Positions 1-5,869 of a stretch of 6,279 nucleotides of DNA are shown one piece after another (position 1 is the stretch's first letter; every line of letters starts with the position of its first letter). Position numbers and translations under genes: made by a program. The stretch lies in contig JBGTKH010000005.1 in assembly GCA_041744735.1 (NCBI GenBank), forward strand, positions 1 through 6,279, read 5' to 3'. Origin of the DNA: JBGTKH01 sp041744735 (lineage in GTDB: Bacteria > Planctomycetota > Planctomycetia > Pirellulales > Pirellulaceae). The notes beneath the pieces were generated by a model. The model saw nothing but the letters and a program-made list of their open reading frames with translations, did no database searches and was not told the origin of the DNA.

Positions 1-303
1 CAATGCTCGCACCACAACATCTTTCCCGGCGTCGATATCTTCACGGCGGCGGGCCAGCAGTTGATGTTGTCGTTTGTCGAGTTTCAACCACGCGCCGTCG
101 TTCAGCCGCACAGCCATCCGCACGAACAGATGGGGCTGCTGCTGGAAGGTGATCTAACATTTACGATTGGCGACGAAACGCACACGCTTAATCCGGGCGA
201 CATGTGGCGCATCCCCGGCGGCGTCGTCCACAGCGCTGTGGCGGGTGACGAACCCGTCAAAGCCCTCGATGTATTCCATCCGATTCGCGATGACTATCGC
301 TAA
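1..303 (+). CDS. Cupin-domain protein, 5' end cut off by the window edge
   Basis: Reading frame 1 is open from the first base to a TAA at 301-303 and gives 100 residues of a single-domain cupin. Cupin motif 1 is clear: P-H-S-H-P-H-E-Q around residues 36-43, followed by G50. Motif 2 is P-G-D ... I-P-G-G-V-V-H at residues 65-77. H37, H39, Q43 and H77 are the likely metal ligands of a small beta-barrel. TTG (61) and ATG (64) lie inside the fold, and the residues before them (I-F-P-G-V-D-I) look like normal cupin N-terminus, so the true start is almost certainly upstream of the window. Single-domain cupins of about 110 residues are soluble cytoplasmic proteins with very varied roles (metal or small-ligand binding, sugar or aromatic metabolism), so no substrate can be assigned. 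The gene converges on the SBF transporter gene. Confidence 0.85.
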   Translation, partial: QCSHHNIFPGVDIFTAAGQQLMLSFVEFQPRAVVQPHSHPHEQMGLLLEGDLTFTIGDETHTLNPGDMWRIPGGVVHSAVAGDEPVKALDVFHPIRDDYR

Positions 304-421
304 TCAAGTCAGTCCAGTTGGAAACACTCATGGTGCATATACCTGTCACCATACGGTCTTTGAATCTAAGGTACGGTTTCCACATTCTACGCTGGAATTC
401 GAATGGTTGCCATGTCGATCA

Positions 422-1426
422 TTAAGGTTTCTCCACGACCTCATCGGCTCGTTTCGCCGCGGATCGGTCCTTGACGCTCACCGGCTGTTCGAGATTCACT
501 TCCGTCTCGGCCGACGCTTTCCTAAACCGGCCATAGATCGCGCCCAGATTCTTTCGCTTCGCGATCACTTCGCAGGTGGCGATAATCAGTGACACGGCGC
601 CGTAAACAAGCACCGTATACAACACACCGTCGGCCAGCGGATCGGTAACACCCGCGACCGCCGGAAAGAGCGAGGCCTTTAGCAACAATCCCAAATGCGC
701 ATTGCGCACGACAACTTCAATCGCCACGGTAAACGAATCGTTCAGCGGCAAGCGGAACAACCAGCCCAGGCCATAACTTAACCACACCGACACTAAGGCG
801 AACAAGAACATCGCGACGGGCGCCCGCAGTCCATAGGCGAAGACTTGAACGCGGCCGCTGCCCAGCGCGGCGACGATGATCAGGGCCAGCAACACCACGC
901 TGGTTCGCACGCAGACCTTGCCGATGGTCTCGTGGTACTCCGGCAAGAATCGGCGGACCCACATGCCGGCCAACAGCGGCAATAACAGGCAGCCGACGAT
1001 TTCCATCACGATCCGCTCGGCCGGCATCTGAAAGTCCTCGGGCAACTGTGTCGCACCGAACAGTTTCAAAACCATTGCCGTCGTGACCAAACAGCCGAGA
1101 GTGCTGACGGCCGTGGCCGAGATCGACAGCGCCACGTTGCCTCGTCCCAGATAGGTGAAGATGTTGGAAAACGACCCGCCCGGCATGGCCGCCACAACCA
1201 GCATGCCAACCGCGATCCCCGGCTGCAGCCACAAGGCTTTGCCCAGTCCCAACGCCAACAGCGGCGTAATCAACAGTTGCAGCAGCAGTACGACCAGAAT
1301 CGCCTGCGGCGCTCGCAGGACATTCAAAAACTCGCGGGCTGTGAGCGTCGTGCCCATGCCCAGCATCGCCATGACCAGCAAACCCGCCGACAGGTAATAC
1401 TCGTAATAGGCGTAATCGAGTGGCAT
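422..1426 (-). CDS. Bile acid:sodium symporter (BASS/SBF) family transporter
   Basis: The 334-residue product is an inner-membrane protein with about nine or ten hydrophobic segments, the usual size and architecture of bacterial SBF/BASS proteins. Family hallmarks are visible. An R-A-P segment at residues 38-40 precedes a long hydrophobic helix. The first crossing-helix region, residues 79-109, has M-P-G-G-S-F-S-N followed by T-Y-L-G-R-G-N-V-A-L-S, close to the family's PGG-xxSN-xxTxLARGDxALS pattern. The second region near 232-250 has I-E-V-V-V-R-N-A-H-L-G. BASS proteins use a sodium gradient to import organic anions such as bile acids, pantoate or 2-keto acids; the substrate here is unknown. 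The C-terminal 45 residues are charged and probably cytoplasmic. The ATG at 1426 has a moderate AGGGA ribosome site about 10 bases upstream. The gene is divergent from the MFS transporter and convergent with the cupin gene. Confidence 0.88.
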   Translation of the reverse strand: MPLDYAYYEYYLSAGLLVMAMLGMGTTLTAREFLNVLRAPQAILVVLLLQLLITPLLALGLGKALWLQPGIAVGMLVVAAMPGGSFSNIFTYLGRGNVALSISATAVSTLGCLVTTAMVLKLFGATQLPEDFQMPAERIVMEIVGCLLLPLLAGMWVRRFLPEYHETIGKVCVRTSVVLLALIIVAALGSGRVQVFAYGLRAPVAMFLFALVSVWLSYGLGWLFRLPLNDSFTVAIEVVVRNAHLGLLLKASLFPAVAGVTDPLADGVLYTVLVYGAVSLIIATCEVIAKRKNLGAIYGRFRKASAETEVNLEQPVSVKDRSAAKRADEVVEKP

Positions 1427-1537
1427 CGCGTGCAGTTCCCTGAGTGGCCTTTCGTCGGCTCACAAGAGTAGCGAACAGTCGCCAGCGAATAAAGCCCGCT
1501 GTGGGACTGCGGGCGGCGATTCCGTTTGGGCTCGCGA

Positions 1538-1566
1538 TTGCATCGGCCCGCGGCGGTTGATAGATT
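1538..1566 (+). promoter_or_regulatory. Candidate sigma-70-like promoter for the MFS gene
   Basis: TTGCAT at 1538-1543 and TAGATT at 1561-1566 are separated by exactly 17 bases and precede the preferred ATG at 1620 by a plausible leader of about 47 bases. The matches to consensus are partial (3/6 and 4/6), so this is a weak prediction. It lies in the 193 bp divergent spacer shared with the SBF transporter gene, where any common operator would also be expected. Confidence 0.25.
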
Positions 1567-1619
1567 CTCAGGGCTTCCCGTGCATCTCCCGCCCGTACTG
1601 CGAAGGCCCGCTCGCCAAT

Positions 1620-3098
1620 ATGTCCGCCGTCGCCCCGAATCTTCAGCGCCCCACGCGCGTGCGTTACGGCGTGCTGGGCTTTGCCTGCAGTCTGTCGATG
1701 ATCACGTACTTGGACCGTGTCTGCTTTGGCGCGGCCGCGACGGCGATCGTTGTCGACTTGCATTTGAACAGCGTCGCCGATTTGAAGTGGGCCTTCACCG
1801 CGTTTGCATTTTCCTATGCGGTCTTCGAGGTGCCCAGTGGCTGGCTCGGCGACGTGTACGGCCCGCGCATCACGCTAATTCGCATTGTGCTGTGGTGGTC
1901 GCTGTTCACCGCACTGACCGGCATGGTCGGCGTGTCGATCGGCAGTGTGACCGTGGGCGGGCTGAGCTTGTTGATCACGATCCGCTTTCTGTTCGGCATG
2001 GGCGAGGCCGGCGCGTATCCGAACATCACACGGGCGCTGCACAACTGGTTCTCATATCGCGAGCGAGGTTTCTCGCAAGGCATGGTCTGGATGTCGGGCC
2101 GATTGATGGGCGGACTGACGCCGCTGGTCTGGACCGTGCTGATTGCCGGCATCACCACGACGCAGATGTCACCGTCTGGCGAGGCAGTTGAGCAGACGCT
2201 GCTGTCGCCGCTGCTGCATTGGCGTTCGGCGTTCTTACTCTTCGGCGTGTTAGGGATCGCGTGGTGCGTGCTGTTTGCGCTCTGGTTTCGCGATCGGCCG
2301 GCGGATAAGGAGTCAGTGAACGAAGCGGAACGGGAACTGATCGACTTCGGCCGCCAGGATCATCACGGCGAGCACGCGGGAGTGCCGTGGGGCCGGCTGC
2401 TGACCAACGCCAATCTCTGGACGCTGTGCTTGATGTACTTCTGTGCGGCCTACGGTTGGTACTTCAACATCACCTACCTGCCGCGGTTTTTGGAAGATCA
2501 ACACGACGTTCCGGTCGCCAGCCTCTTGGGTGCGATTTACAAGGGCGGGCCGCTGTGGCTGGGAGCGTCGGGGTGTTTGCTGGGCGGCTTCGTCACCGAC
2601 TGGTACGTGCGCCGCACCGGCAACCTGCGGATGGGGCGGCGGCTGTTGGGCATCATCGGGCACGTGCTGTGTGCCGCCTGTTACTTTGCGCTTCCGTTCA
2701 CGAACACGGCCTTCACGTTCTTTCTGGCGATTTCACTGGCCGCGTTCTTCAACGACCTAACGATGGGTCCCGCGTGGGCCACCTGCCAAGACATCGGCAA
2801 ACGCTACGCCGCCATCGTGGCCGGCTGTATGAACACGATCGGCAACCTAGGCGGAGCGACCGCGGGTTTCGTCACCGGTTACATTCTCGACCTGACGCTG
2901 GCCAAGCACGCGGCCGAATTAGGCACCGACGTCGACAAACTTTCCGAATCGGCCAAATCCGCCGGCCTAGCGCCAGGCTACGAGATCAACTTTTTCATCT
3001 ACGGAGCCGTCTACGTAATCGCCGTGCTCTGCTGGCTGTGGATCGACGCGACGAAACCGGTGGTGGCACCTAGCGAAAGCGAAGCTCAAATCCCCTAG
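1620..3098 (+). CDS. MFS transporter, anion:cation symporter (ACS)-like
   Basis: From the ATG at 1620 the product is 492 residues, a normal length for a 12-helix major facilitator. TM1 carries Y-L-D-R-V at residues 30-34, typical of the ACS group (hexuronate, phthalate, tartrate and related organic anion carriers). MFS motif A is G-W-L-G-D-V-Y-G-P-R at 74-83. Helix 4 and the following loop carry R-F-L-F-G-M-G-E-A-G-A-Y-P-N near 122-135, then W-F-S-Y-R-E-R-G at 143-150, both classic for ACS-type carriers. A hydrophilic central loop (about 224-258) separates the halves, and the second half starts at L-W-T-L-C near 266. The region around 428-455 is a longer polar loop before the last helix. The frame is open back to a TTG at 1557, but those 21 residues are not membrane-like and the ATG gives the usual short cytoplasmic N-terminus. 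Only a weak GAAGG (1602-1606, 13 bases away) serves as ribosome site. Substrate unknown; an organic acid anion is likely. Confidence 0.92.
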   Translation: MSAVAPNLQRPTRVRYGVLGFACSLSMITYLDRVCFGAAATAIVVDLHLNSVADLKWAFTAFAFSYAVFEVPSGWLGDVYGPRITLIRIVLWWSLFTALTGMVGVSIGSVTVGGLSLLITIRFLFGMGEAGAYPNITRALHNWFSYRERGFSQGMVWMSGRLMGGLTPLVWTVLIAGITTTQMSPSGEAVEQTLLSPLLHWRSAFLLFGVLGIAWCVLFALWFRDRPADKESVNEAERELIDFGRQDHHGEHAGVPWGRLLTNANLWTLCLMYFCAAYGWYFNITYLPRFLEDQHDVPVASLLGAIYKGGPLWLGASGCLLGGFVTDWYVRRTGNLRMGRRLLGIIGHVLCAACYFALPFTNTAFTFFLAISLAAFFNDLTMGPAWATCQDIGKRYAAIVAGCMNTIGNLGGATAGFVTGYILDLTLAKHAAELGTDVDKLSESAKSAGLAPGYEINFFIYGAVYVIAVLCWLWIDATKPVVAPSESEAQIP

Positions 3099-3145
3099 GA
3101 TTCGTCGCCCGCACGCGCGCCACTTTGTCCCGATGTCCGCGCCCC

Positions 3146-4186
3146 TTACTTCGACGCTCCTGTGCCTTTCAGTTTGTGCAGCGTCACGGAAACATTGTCG
3201 CCATCGACGGTGAAAACCAGGTAGTGGTAGAAGCCCCACTTGCCGTCGTTCAGCGGCGCTCCGGCGCCGCCCGAGATCAGGTACCGCGTCGGGTCGCCCG
3301 GTTTCCACGCGGGCACGTCGGTGATGTTGTCGGGATCGGCCGGGTTGAAGTACAGGTGTTCGTGAGCCGCCAGGACATAGGCGATGTTCTTGTAGTTCGC
3401 AAACAGTTCGGTCAGCGCCTTGCGGTCGGTCGGATTCAGCCGGTCGTCCCACTGCGTGGCCGGCGGGCCTTCGTCCTGCGCGTGAATGGGATAGTGCATC
3501 GCGATAAAGATGTGAGCCTTGTCGCGGTTGGCATCCAGGTCCGCCTTGAGCTGCTGGTGTTGCAGCGGGCTCATGTAACTGAACTCCTCGTCCGCGGGCG
3601 GCGGAGGCGTGTTGGGTGGCGGGACATCTTCGGTGTTCAGGCAAATGAATCGCGAGTTCCCGTAGGTAAACGCACCGTACGTCGGCGCCACATACTGCCG
3701 GTACAGCTTGTGCATTTGCTCGCTCGGAATGTCGTCGTGATCGTCCATCTCGTGATTGCCCGGCGCGTTGAAGATAGGCACCGTGGCTTTCTCCGCCAGA
3801 CACAGAAAATCTCGGAACTGCCGGCGCATGATGTCATATTCGGCCGGCGTCTCTGCATCCGGTTTGCCTTCGATGATGTCCCCCAGCGACAAAGCAAACG
3901 CCGGCTTCCGCGCGCGAATCTCCGCAAAGATCTCCACAATCGTGTCCGGTTGAGGCTCACCCGACGCCGGCCGGTTATCCCCAAACACCACAAACGTAAA
4001 TCGCTCCGGATCCTCCGGCGGCGAGAGTGTCCCCGTCCCCTTCATAGCCGCAATCTCCGGCAACCCCTGCCCCGCCACCTGCGGCTCAGCAGCAAGCAGT
4101 TCGCAGCCCGATTGCGGTGACCTCGCCAGTCCACAAACAACACCGATCAATACGACAACCAGCAGCGCGCGTCGAAGCAGTCTCAT
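3146..4186 (-). CDS. Exported calcineurin-like metallophosphoesterase
   Basis: The 346-residue product starts with a Sec-type signal: M-R-L-L-R-R, then a hydrophobic core to about residue 20. It should therefore act in the periplasm or on the cell surface. The two-metal phosphoesterase motifs appear in order: G-D-N-R at 69-72, G-D-I-I-E-G at 102-107, G-N-H-E at 143-146, M-H-Y-P at 230-233 and A-H-E-H at 274-277, followed by the I-S-G-G-A-G-A-P-L strand-loop near 304-312 common in purple-acid-phosphatase-like proteins. The first motif has Arg where most families have D-x-H, and the last has Ala for Gly in GHxH; the other metal ligands are present. It probably hydrolyses phosphate mono- or diesters, substrate unknown. 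The frame is open to an ATG at 4321, but the strong GGAGG eight bases before 4186 and the signal peptide beginning there decide the start. It converges on the MFS gene with 47 bp between stops. Confidence 0.9.
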   Translation of the reverse strand: MRLLRRALLVVVLIGVVCGLARSPQSGCELLAAEPQVAGQGLPEIAAMKGTGTLSPPEDPERFTFVVFGDNRPASGEPQPDTIVEIFAEIRARKPAFALSLGDIIEGKPDAETPAEYDIMRRQFRDFLCLAEKATVPIFNAPGNHEMDDHDDIPSEQMHKLYRQYVAPTYGAFTYGNSRFICLNTEDVPPPNTPPPPADEEFSYMSPLQHQQLKADLDANRDKAHIFIAMHYPIHAQDEGPPATQWDDRLNPTDRKALTELFANYKNIAYVLAAHEHLYFNPADPDNITDVPAWKPGDPTRYLISGGAGAPLNDGKWGFYHYLVFTVDGDNVSVTLHKLKGTGASK

Positions 4187-4194
4187 GGCATCGG

Positions 4195-4199
4195 CCTCC
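4195..4199 (-). promoter_or_regulatory. Ribosome binding site that fixes the phosphoesterase start
   Basis: On the minus strand GGAGG lies eight bases before the ATG at 4186. It is one of the two best Shine-Dalgarno sequences in the window and rules in favour of the 346-residue form over the 391-residue form starting at 4321. Confidence 0.75.
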
Positions 4200-4259
4200 A
4201 ACAGAAAGGAAAAGTGACCCCGGCTGAAAAGCCCCCGATTCCGCCTGCCGGGTCCCCAA

Positions 4260-4288
4260 AGTCTAACCAGCGTGCATAGTGACAGCAA
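4260..4288 (-). promoter_or_regulatory. Candidate promoter for the phosphoesterase gene
   Basis: Read on the minus strand, TTGCTG (4283-4288) and TAGACT (4260-4265) are separated by 17 bases and would give a leader of about 65 bases before the ATG at 4186. Matches to consensus are 3/6 and 4/6, so this is only a weak candidate. Confidence 0.22.
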
Positions 4289-4336
4289 CCATTGGTCTCG
4301 GCCGTAGAACTGCGACGCCATCTTGACTTTCGCCGC

Positions 4337-4352
4337 AAGACTTCCGAGTCTT
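4337..4352. repeat. Small perfect hairpin, 6 bp stem with 4 nt loop
   Basis: AAGACT (4337-4342) and AGTCTT (4347-4352) are perfect inverted copies around TCCG. There is no T-run on either side, so it is not a convincing terminator. GAGTCTT recurs as GGGAGTCTTTTT near the right edge of the window (about 6223-6235), so it may belong to a dispersed spacer motif. Confidence 0.35.
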
Positions 4353-4440
4353 AGGTCTACTCGTTAGCCGTCCCACCGCCATAGTTCCGGAACCGGAGGT
4401 TCGCCAGTTTTTCAACTTCGGACTTGGACATTCGGATTTT

Positions 4441-4665
4441 GTATCAAGGGGTACCGACGACGCGACCGGCCAGCAGTGGCGCCGCGTGACTGACAACGGC
4501 GTGGGCATGACCGAGGACGTAATCAAGAACTAATTCACGCAGTTCACCTAGCGCCACTACCGCGGCCTGGAGTTCAACGGGAAACCAGCCGGTATGAAAG
4601 CCGCACGAGACTTCAGTAGATCGTCCTTCGCCGACTATTGCTCATTCTTCCGCATTGCACGACGT
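4441..4665 (+). pseudogene. Relic of an HSP90-like / GHKL ATPase gene
   Basis: Frame 1 reads D-A-T-G-Q-Q-W-R-R-V-T-D-N-G-V-G-M-T-E-D-V-I-K-N, then a TAA (4531-4533), F-T-Q-F-T, a TAG (4549-4551), and R-H-Y-R-G-L-E-F-N. The D-N-G-V-G-M block (from 4492) is the G1 box (ATP-lid hinge) of the GHKL fold, preceded by the expected beta-strand. From memory, intact relatives continue K-N-Y-F-T and then a K/R-S-x-Y-R segment, so both stops can be explained by single-base changes, for example Tyr to TAA. Further on, A-R-D-F-S ... F-A-D-Y-C-S-F-F (about 4600-4650) sits where the G2 box (F-G-I-G ... S) would be, but its glycines are lost. The N-box helix that should precede the relic is not visible in any frame upstream. 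So this is an internal fragment of a chaperone-like ATPase domain that cannot be made as a protein; its original boundaries are unknown. Confidence 0.55.
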
Positions 4666-4786
4666 CTGGCCGCAGCACGCCGAGTTCCTTCAACAGACGT
4701 TCAAGGTGCCGCGGTGCCGCACATCGACTGCCTACTTCCCCGCTTCGAACTCTGGTCCAAACGCTTCTCCGACTGAACGGACAATT

Positions 4787-4821
4787 GATTTGGGATTTGG
4801 GATTTTCGATTTGGGATTTGG
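4787..4821 (+). repeat. Heptanucleotide array, five 7 bp units
   Basis: Four exact GATTTGG units (4787-4793, 4794-4800, 4808-4814, 4815-4821) flank a variant middle unit GATTTTC (4801-4807). The array is an uninterrupted 35 bp, strongly AT-biased compared with its GC-rich surroundings. It sits between the ATPase relic and the C-terminus-like fragment. Similar heptad spacers occur in planctomycete intergenic DNA as far as I recall; their function is unknown. It is too short and has no spacers, so it is not a CRISPR array. Confidence 0.85.
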
Positions 4822-4926
4822 AAAGCAGGCTACGCTGGAAATCCTGGCCAAGTCCTCTGGGCTCGCGGCGCGCATGACATCAACGAAATGGCTAAGATCG
4901 GCCTGCAGGCGCCGGAGTTCCTGTAA
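4822..4926 (+). pseudogene. Possible C-terminal fragment of a lost gene
   Basis: Directly after the heptad array, frame 1 (the same frame as the ATPase relic) gives 34 codons ending A-H-D-I-N-E-M-A-K-I-G-L-Q-A-P-E-F-L and a TAA at 4924-4926. The amphipathic composition looks like a genuine protein tail rather than random sequence, but there is no start codon with a ribosome site, and stops at 4774-4776 and 4786-4788 separate it from the upstream frame. It would end four bases before the HEPN gene's stop codon on the other strand. I do not recognise the family. It may be the tail of the same broken gene as the ATPase relic, with the heptads expanded inside it, or a chance frame. Confidence 0.25.
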
Positions 4927-4930
4927 TCCG

Positions 4931-5413
4931 CTAAGTAGAATCGTCTGACTCGGAATGAATTTCGTGTAGGTGACTTTCGACAGCGCCCTTGAACTTGGCG
5001 AAAATGTCGGCGGCGCCTTCGACGCCGGGCAGCATGTCGGGCCACCGCAGTCGAAATCCGTAGCCGTGATGGACCACGTGCCGAAACTGGCGAAAGGGCG
5101 CCAAGTCGTCGGCTAATTGGGTGTCCAACAGTGGCGGCAGACCTTCGCGGGGCGGATCACAGAATGCCTTGGCCAACTCCACGTGCCAGTCGCTGCCCGC
5201 CGGTATGTCAATCTCGTGGAATCGACAGATCCGCTTCAGAACGTTCTCGATGCCGTTGTAAAAGTTGGCCAAGAACAGTCCGGCAGCCGCTAGTTCGCGG
5301 ACGGTGGGTTCACGCGTGGCAACGTCGCCGCGCAACGAAGAGAGTTCGTCAACCGTCGATTGAATCGCTTCAAATTCGATGTCAATCTGTTCCGCGAGAT
5401 CCGTCAGCTTCAT
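4931..5413 (-). CDS. hepT: HEPN-domain RNase toxin (HepT-like) of an MNT-HEPN pair
   Basis: The product from the ATG at 5413 has 160 residues and is predicted all-helical. It carries a perfect HEPN motif R-x4-H-x-Y: R111, H116 and Y118 within F-R-H-V-V-H-H-G-Y. In HepT toxins the Arg and His form the RNase active site at the dimer interface, and the Tyr is the residue that the partner nucleotidyltransferase modifies with AMP. The upstream helix F-Y-N-G-I-E-N-V-L-K-R-I (51-62) is also typical of HepT-like proteins. The expected role is cleavage of RNA, held in check by the neighbouring MNT protein. The frame is open to an ATG at 5458, but M-K-L-T-D-L-A-E-Q at 5413 starts the first helix and has GAGAGG about 11 bases before it, so 5413 is preferred. 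The gene overlaps the end of the nucleotidyltransferase gene by 32 bp, implying translational coupling. Confidence 0.8.
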   Translation of the reverse strand: MKLTDLAEQIDIEFEAIQSTVDELSSLRGDVATREPTVRELAAAGLFLANFYNGIENVLKRICRFHEIDIPAGSDWHVELAKAFCDPPREGLPPLLDTQLADDLAPFRQFRHVVHHGYGFRLRWPDMLPGVEGAADIFAKFKGAVESHLHEIHSESDDST

Positions 5414-5669
5414 ACAGGACCCGTCCTCTCGCGGCGACGTATTGGGAAAAACGGTCATCCGGTCTCAAGGGAATGACGTCGACACGCGTGCCTAATTCCT
5501 CTGCCAGCTTCGCACCGAAACGGAACAGGTCCCAGCCATCCAATCCCTCGCACGCCAGGTCCACGTCGGCCGCGGTGTCCGGCGATTCCAACGCCGAACC
5601 AAACAAGATCAGCTTTCTGACGCCAAACGCCCGGGCAATCTCGACACATCGGTCCATTGTGCGATTCAT
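5382..5669 (-). CDS. mntA: Minimal nucleotidyltransferase (MntA-like antitoxin)
   Basis: The 95-residue product is a single MNT domain of the DNA polymerase beta superfamily. The nucleotide-binding signature is L-F-G-S-A at 22-26 followed nine residues after the Gly-Ser by D-V-D-L (D35, D37), and the third acidic residue is D64 in R-V-D-V-I. All three metal-binding carboxylates are present, so the enzyme could be active. In studied MNT-HEPN modules the MNT protein transfers AMP to the HEPN toxin and neutralises it; that role is inferred here from the neighbour. The position after GS usually held by R-A-R-G reads A-L-E-S, a mild departure. GAAAGG lies about seven bases before the ATG at 5669. 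The last ten codons overlap the start of the HEPN gene, so the two are one operon with the antitoxin first. Confidence 0.82.
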   Translation of the reverse strand: MNRTMDRCVEIARAFGVRKLILFGSALESPDTAADVDLACEGLDGWDLFRFGAKLAEELGTRVDVIPLRPDDRFSQYVAARGRVLYEADGSRGTD

Positions 5670-5691
5670 GACAAGGCCTTTCTACCTTCCG

Positions 5692-5706
5692 ATTGTAGCC
5701 GATCGG
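5692..5706 (-). promoter_or_regulatory. Candidate -10 box and adjacent palindrome of the MNT-HEPN operon
   Basis: On the minus strand TACAAT (5692-5697, 5/6 to consensus) precedes the MNT ATG by 22 bases, giving a very short leader that still contains the ribosome site. No good -35 is found at 16-18 bases. One base upstream of the -10 box is a perfect 8 bp palindrome, CCGATCGG (5699-5706), which could serve as an operator; whether this module autoregulates is unknown. Confidence 0.35.
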
Positions 5707-5744
5707 TGGCCAACATGGGATCGCGACTCATGCGGATCATTCGT

Positions 5745-5857
5745 ATTCGGCGTTGCGCCGTTCCTCTTGCCCGTTGAAGAAGATGGGGAGAGCGGGAGAT
5801 TGAGAGACGGGGAGTTGAAGAACGCCGAATTCACCTTGTCACCCGCGCTCCCCATCT
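5745..5857. repeat. Two interleaved inverted repeats in a purine/pyrimidine-rich spacer
   Basis: Pair A is perfect over 10 bp: ATTCGGCGTT (5745-5754) with its complement at 5821-5830. Pair B matches 15 of 16 bp: AGATGGGGAGAGCGGG (5781-5796) with the complement of 5842-5857. The arms alternate A-B-A'-B', which is a pseudoknot-like order rather than nested. A 9 bp direct repeat GTTGAAGAA lies at 5773-5781 and 5814-5822, and a tight local hairpin CGGCG-TTG-CGCCG at 5748-5760 competes with arm A. The segment lies between the stop of the lipoprotein gene (5870) and the start of the MNT gene, in the transcript direction of both. It could be a dispersed non-autonomous repeat, an mRNA-end structure or both. 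It has no T-run after the stem, so a standard intrinsic terminator is not supported. Confidence 0.65.
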
Positions 5858-5869
5858 CCTTGTCTCGTG

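Larger units (their letters stand above)
4187..4930. other. 744 bp stretch without an intact gene
   Basis: Between the phosphoesterase start and the HEPN gene stop no convincing complete gene is present on either strand. The longest minus-strand frame (4263-4526) is antisense to a recognisable ATPase relic and has no motifs. What can be seen is listed separately: the phosphoesterase leader and a candidate promoter, a short hairpin, the GHKL-ATPase relic, a heptad repeat array and a 34-codon C-terminus-like fragment. The piece at 4427-4440, with GGACTTGG and TTCGGATTTT, looks like a degenerate copy of the heptad type found at 4787. The stretch is best read as decayed accessory DNA. Confidence 0.6.

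Noticed and set aside
330..352. ATGGTG/CACCAT inverted repeat as a bidirectional terminator between the cupin and SBF genes
   Set aside because: The stem is only 6 bp with an 11 nt loop and no T-run on either strand; this may be chance.
167..592. 141-residue plus-strand frame running from the cupin gene into the 3' end of the SBF gene
   Set aside because: It overlaps two well-supported genes in other frames and has no domain-like sequence.
1557..1619. Upstream TTG start for the MFS gene
   Set aside because: The extra 21 residues are not family-like, they overlap the candidate -10 box, and the ATG at 1620 gives a normal N-terminus.
717..1763. 348-residue minus-strand frame over the SBF gene and its upstream region
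   Set aside because: It is an Arg/Gly/Ala-rich shadow typical of an alternative frame in high-GC DNA; the SBF frame has clear family motifs.
3125..4120. 331-residue plus-strand frame opposite the phosphoesterase
   Set aside because: Antisense shadow rich in Arg and Val; the minus strand has the complete phosphoesterase motif series.
4187..4321. Longer start of the phosphoesterase at 4321
   Set aside because: It would put 45 residues before an obvious signal peptide, and the strong GGAGG favours 4186.
4787..4821. Heptad repeats as a CRISPR or iteron origin
   Set aside because: The units are contiguous 7-mers without spacers, no cas or replication gene is nearby, and the array is only 35 bp.
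5414..5458. HEPN start at 5458
   Set aside because: There is no ribosome site in front of it, and the 15 extra residues (T-V-F-P-N-T-S-P-R) look disordered and would lengthen the overlap with the MNT gene to 77 bp.
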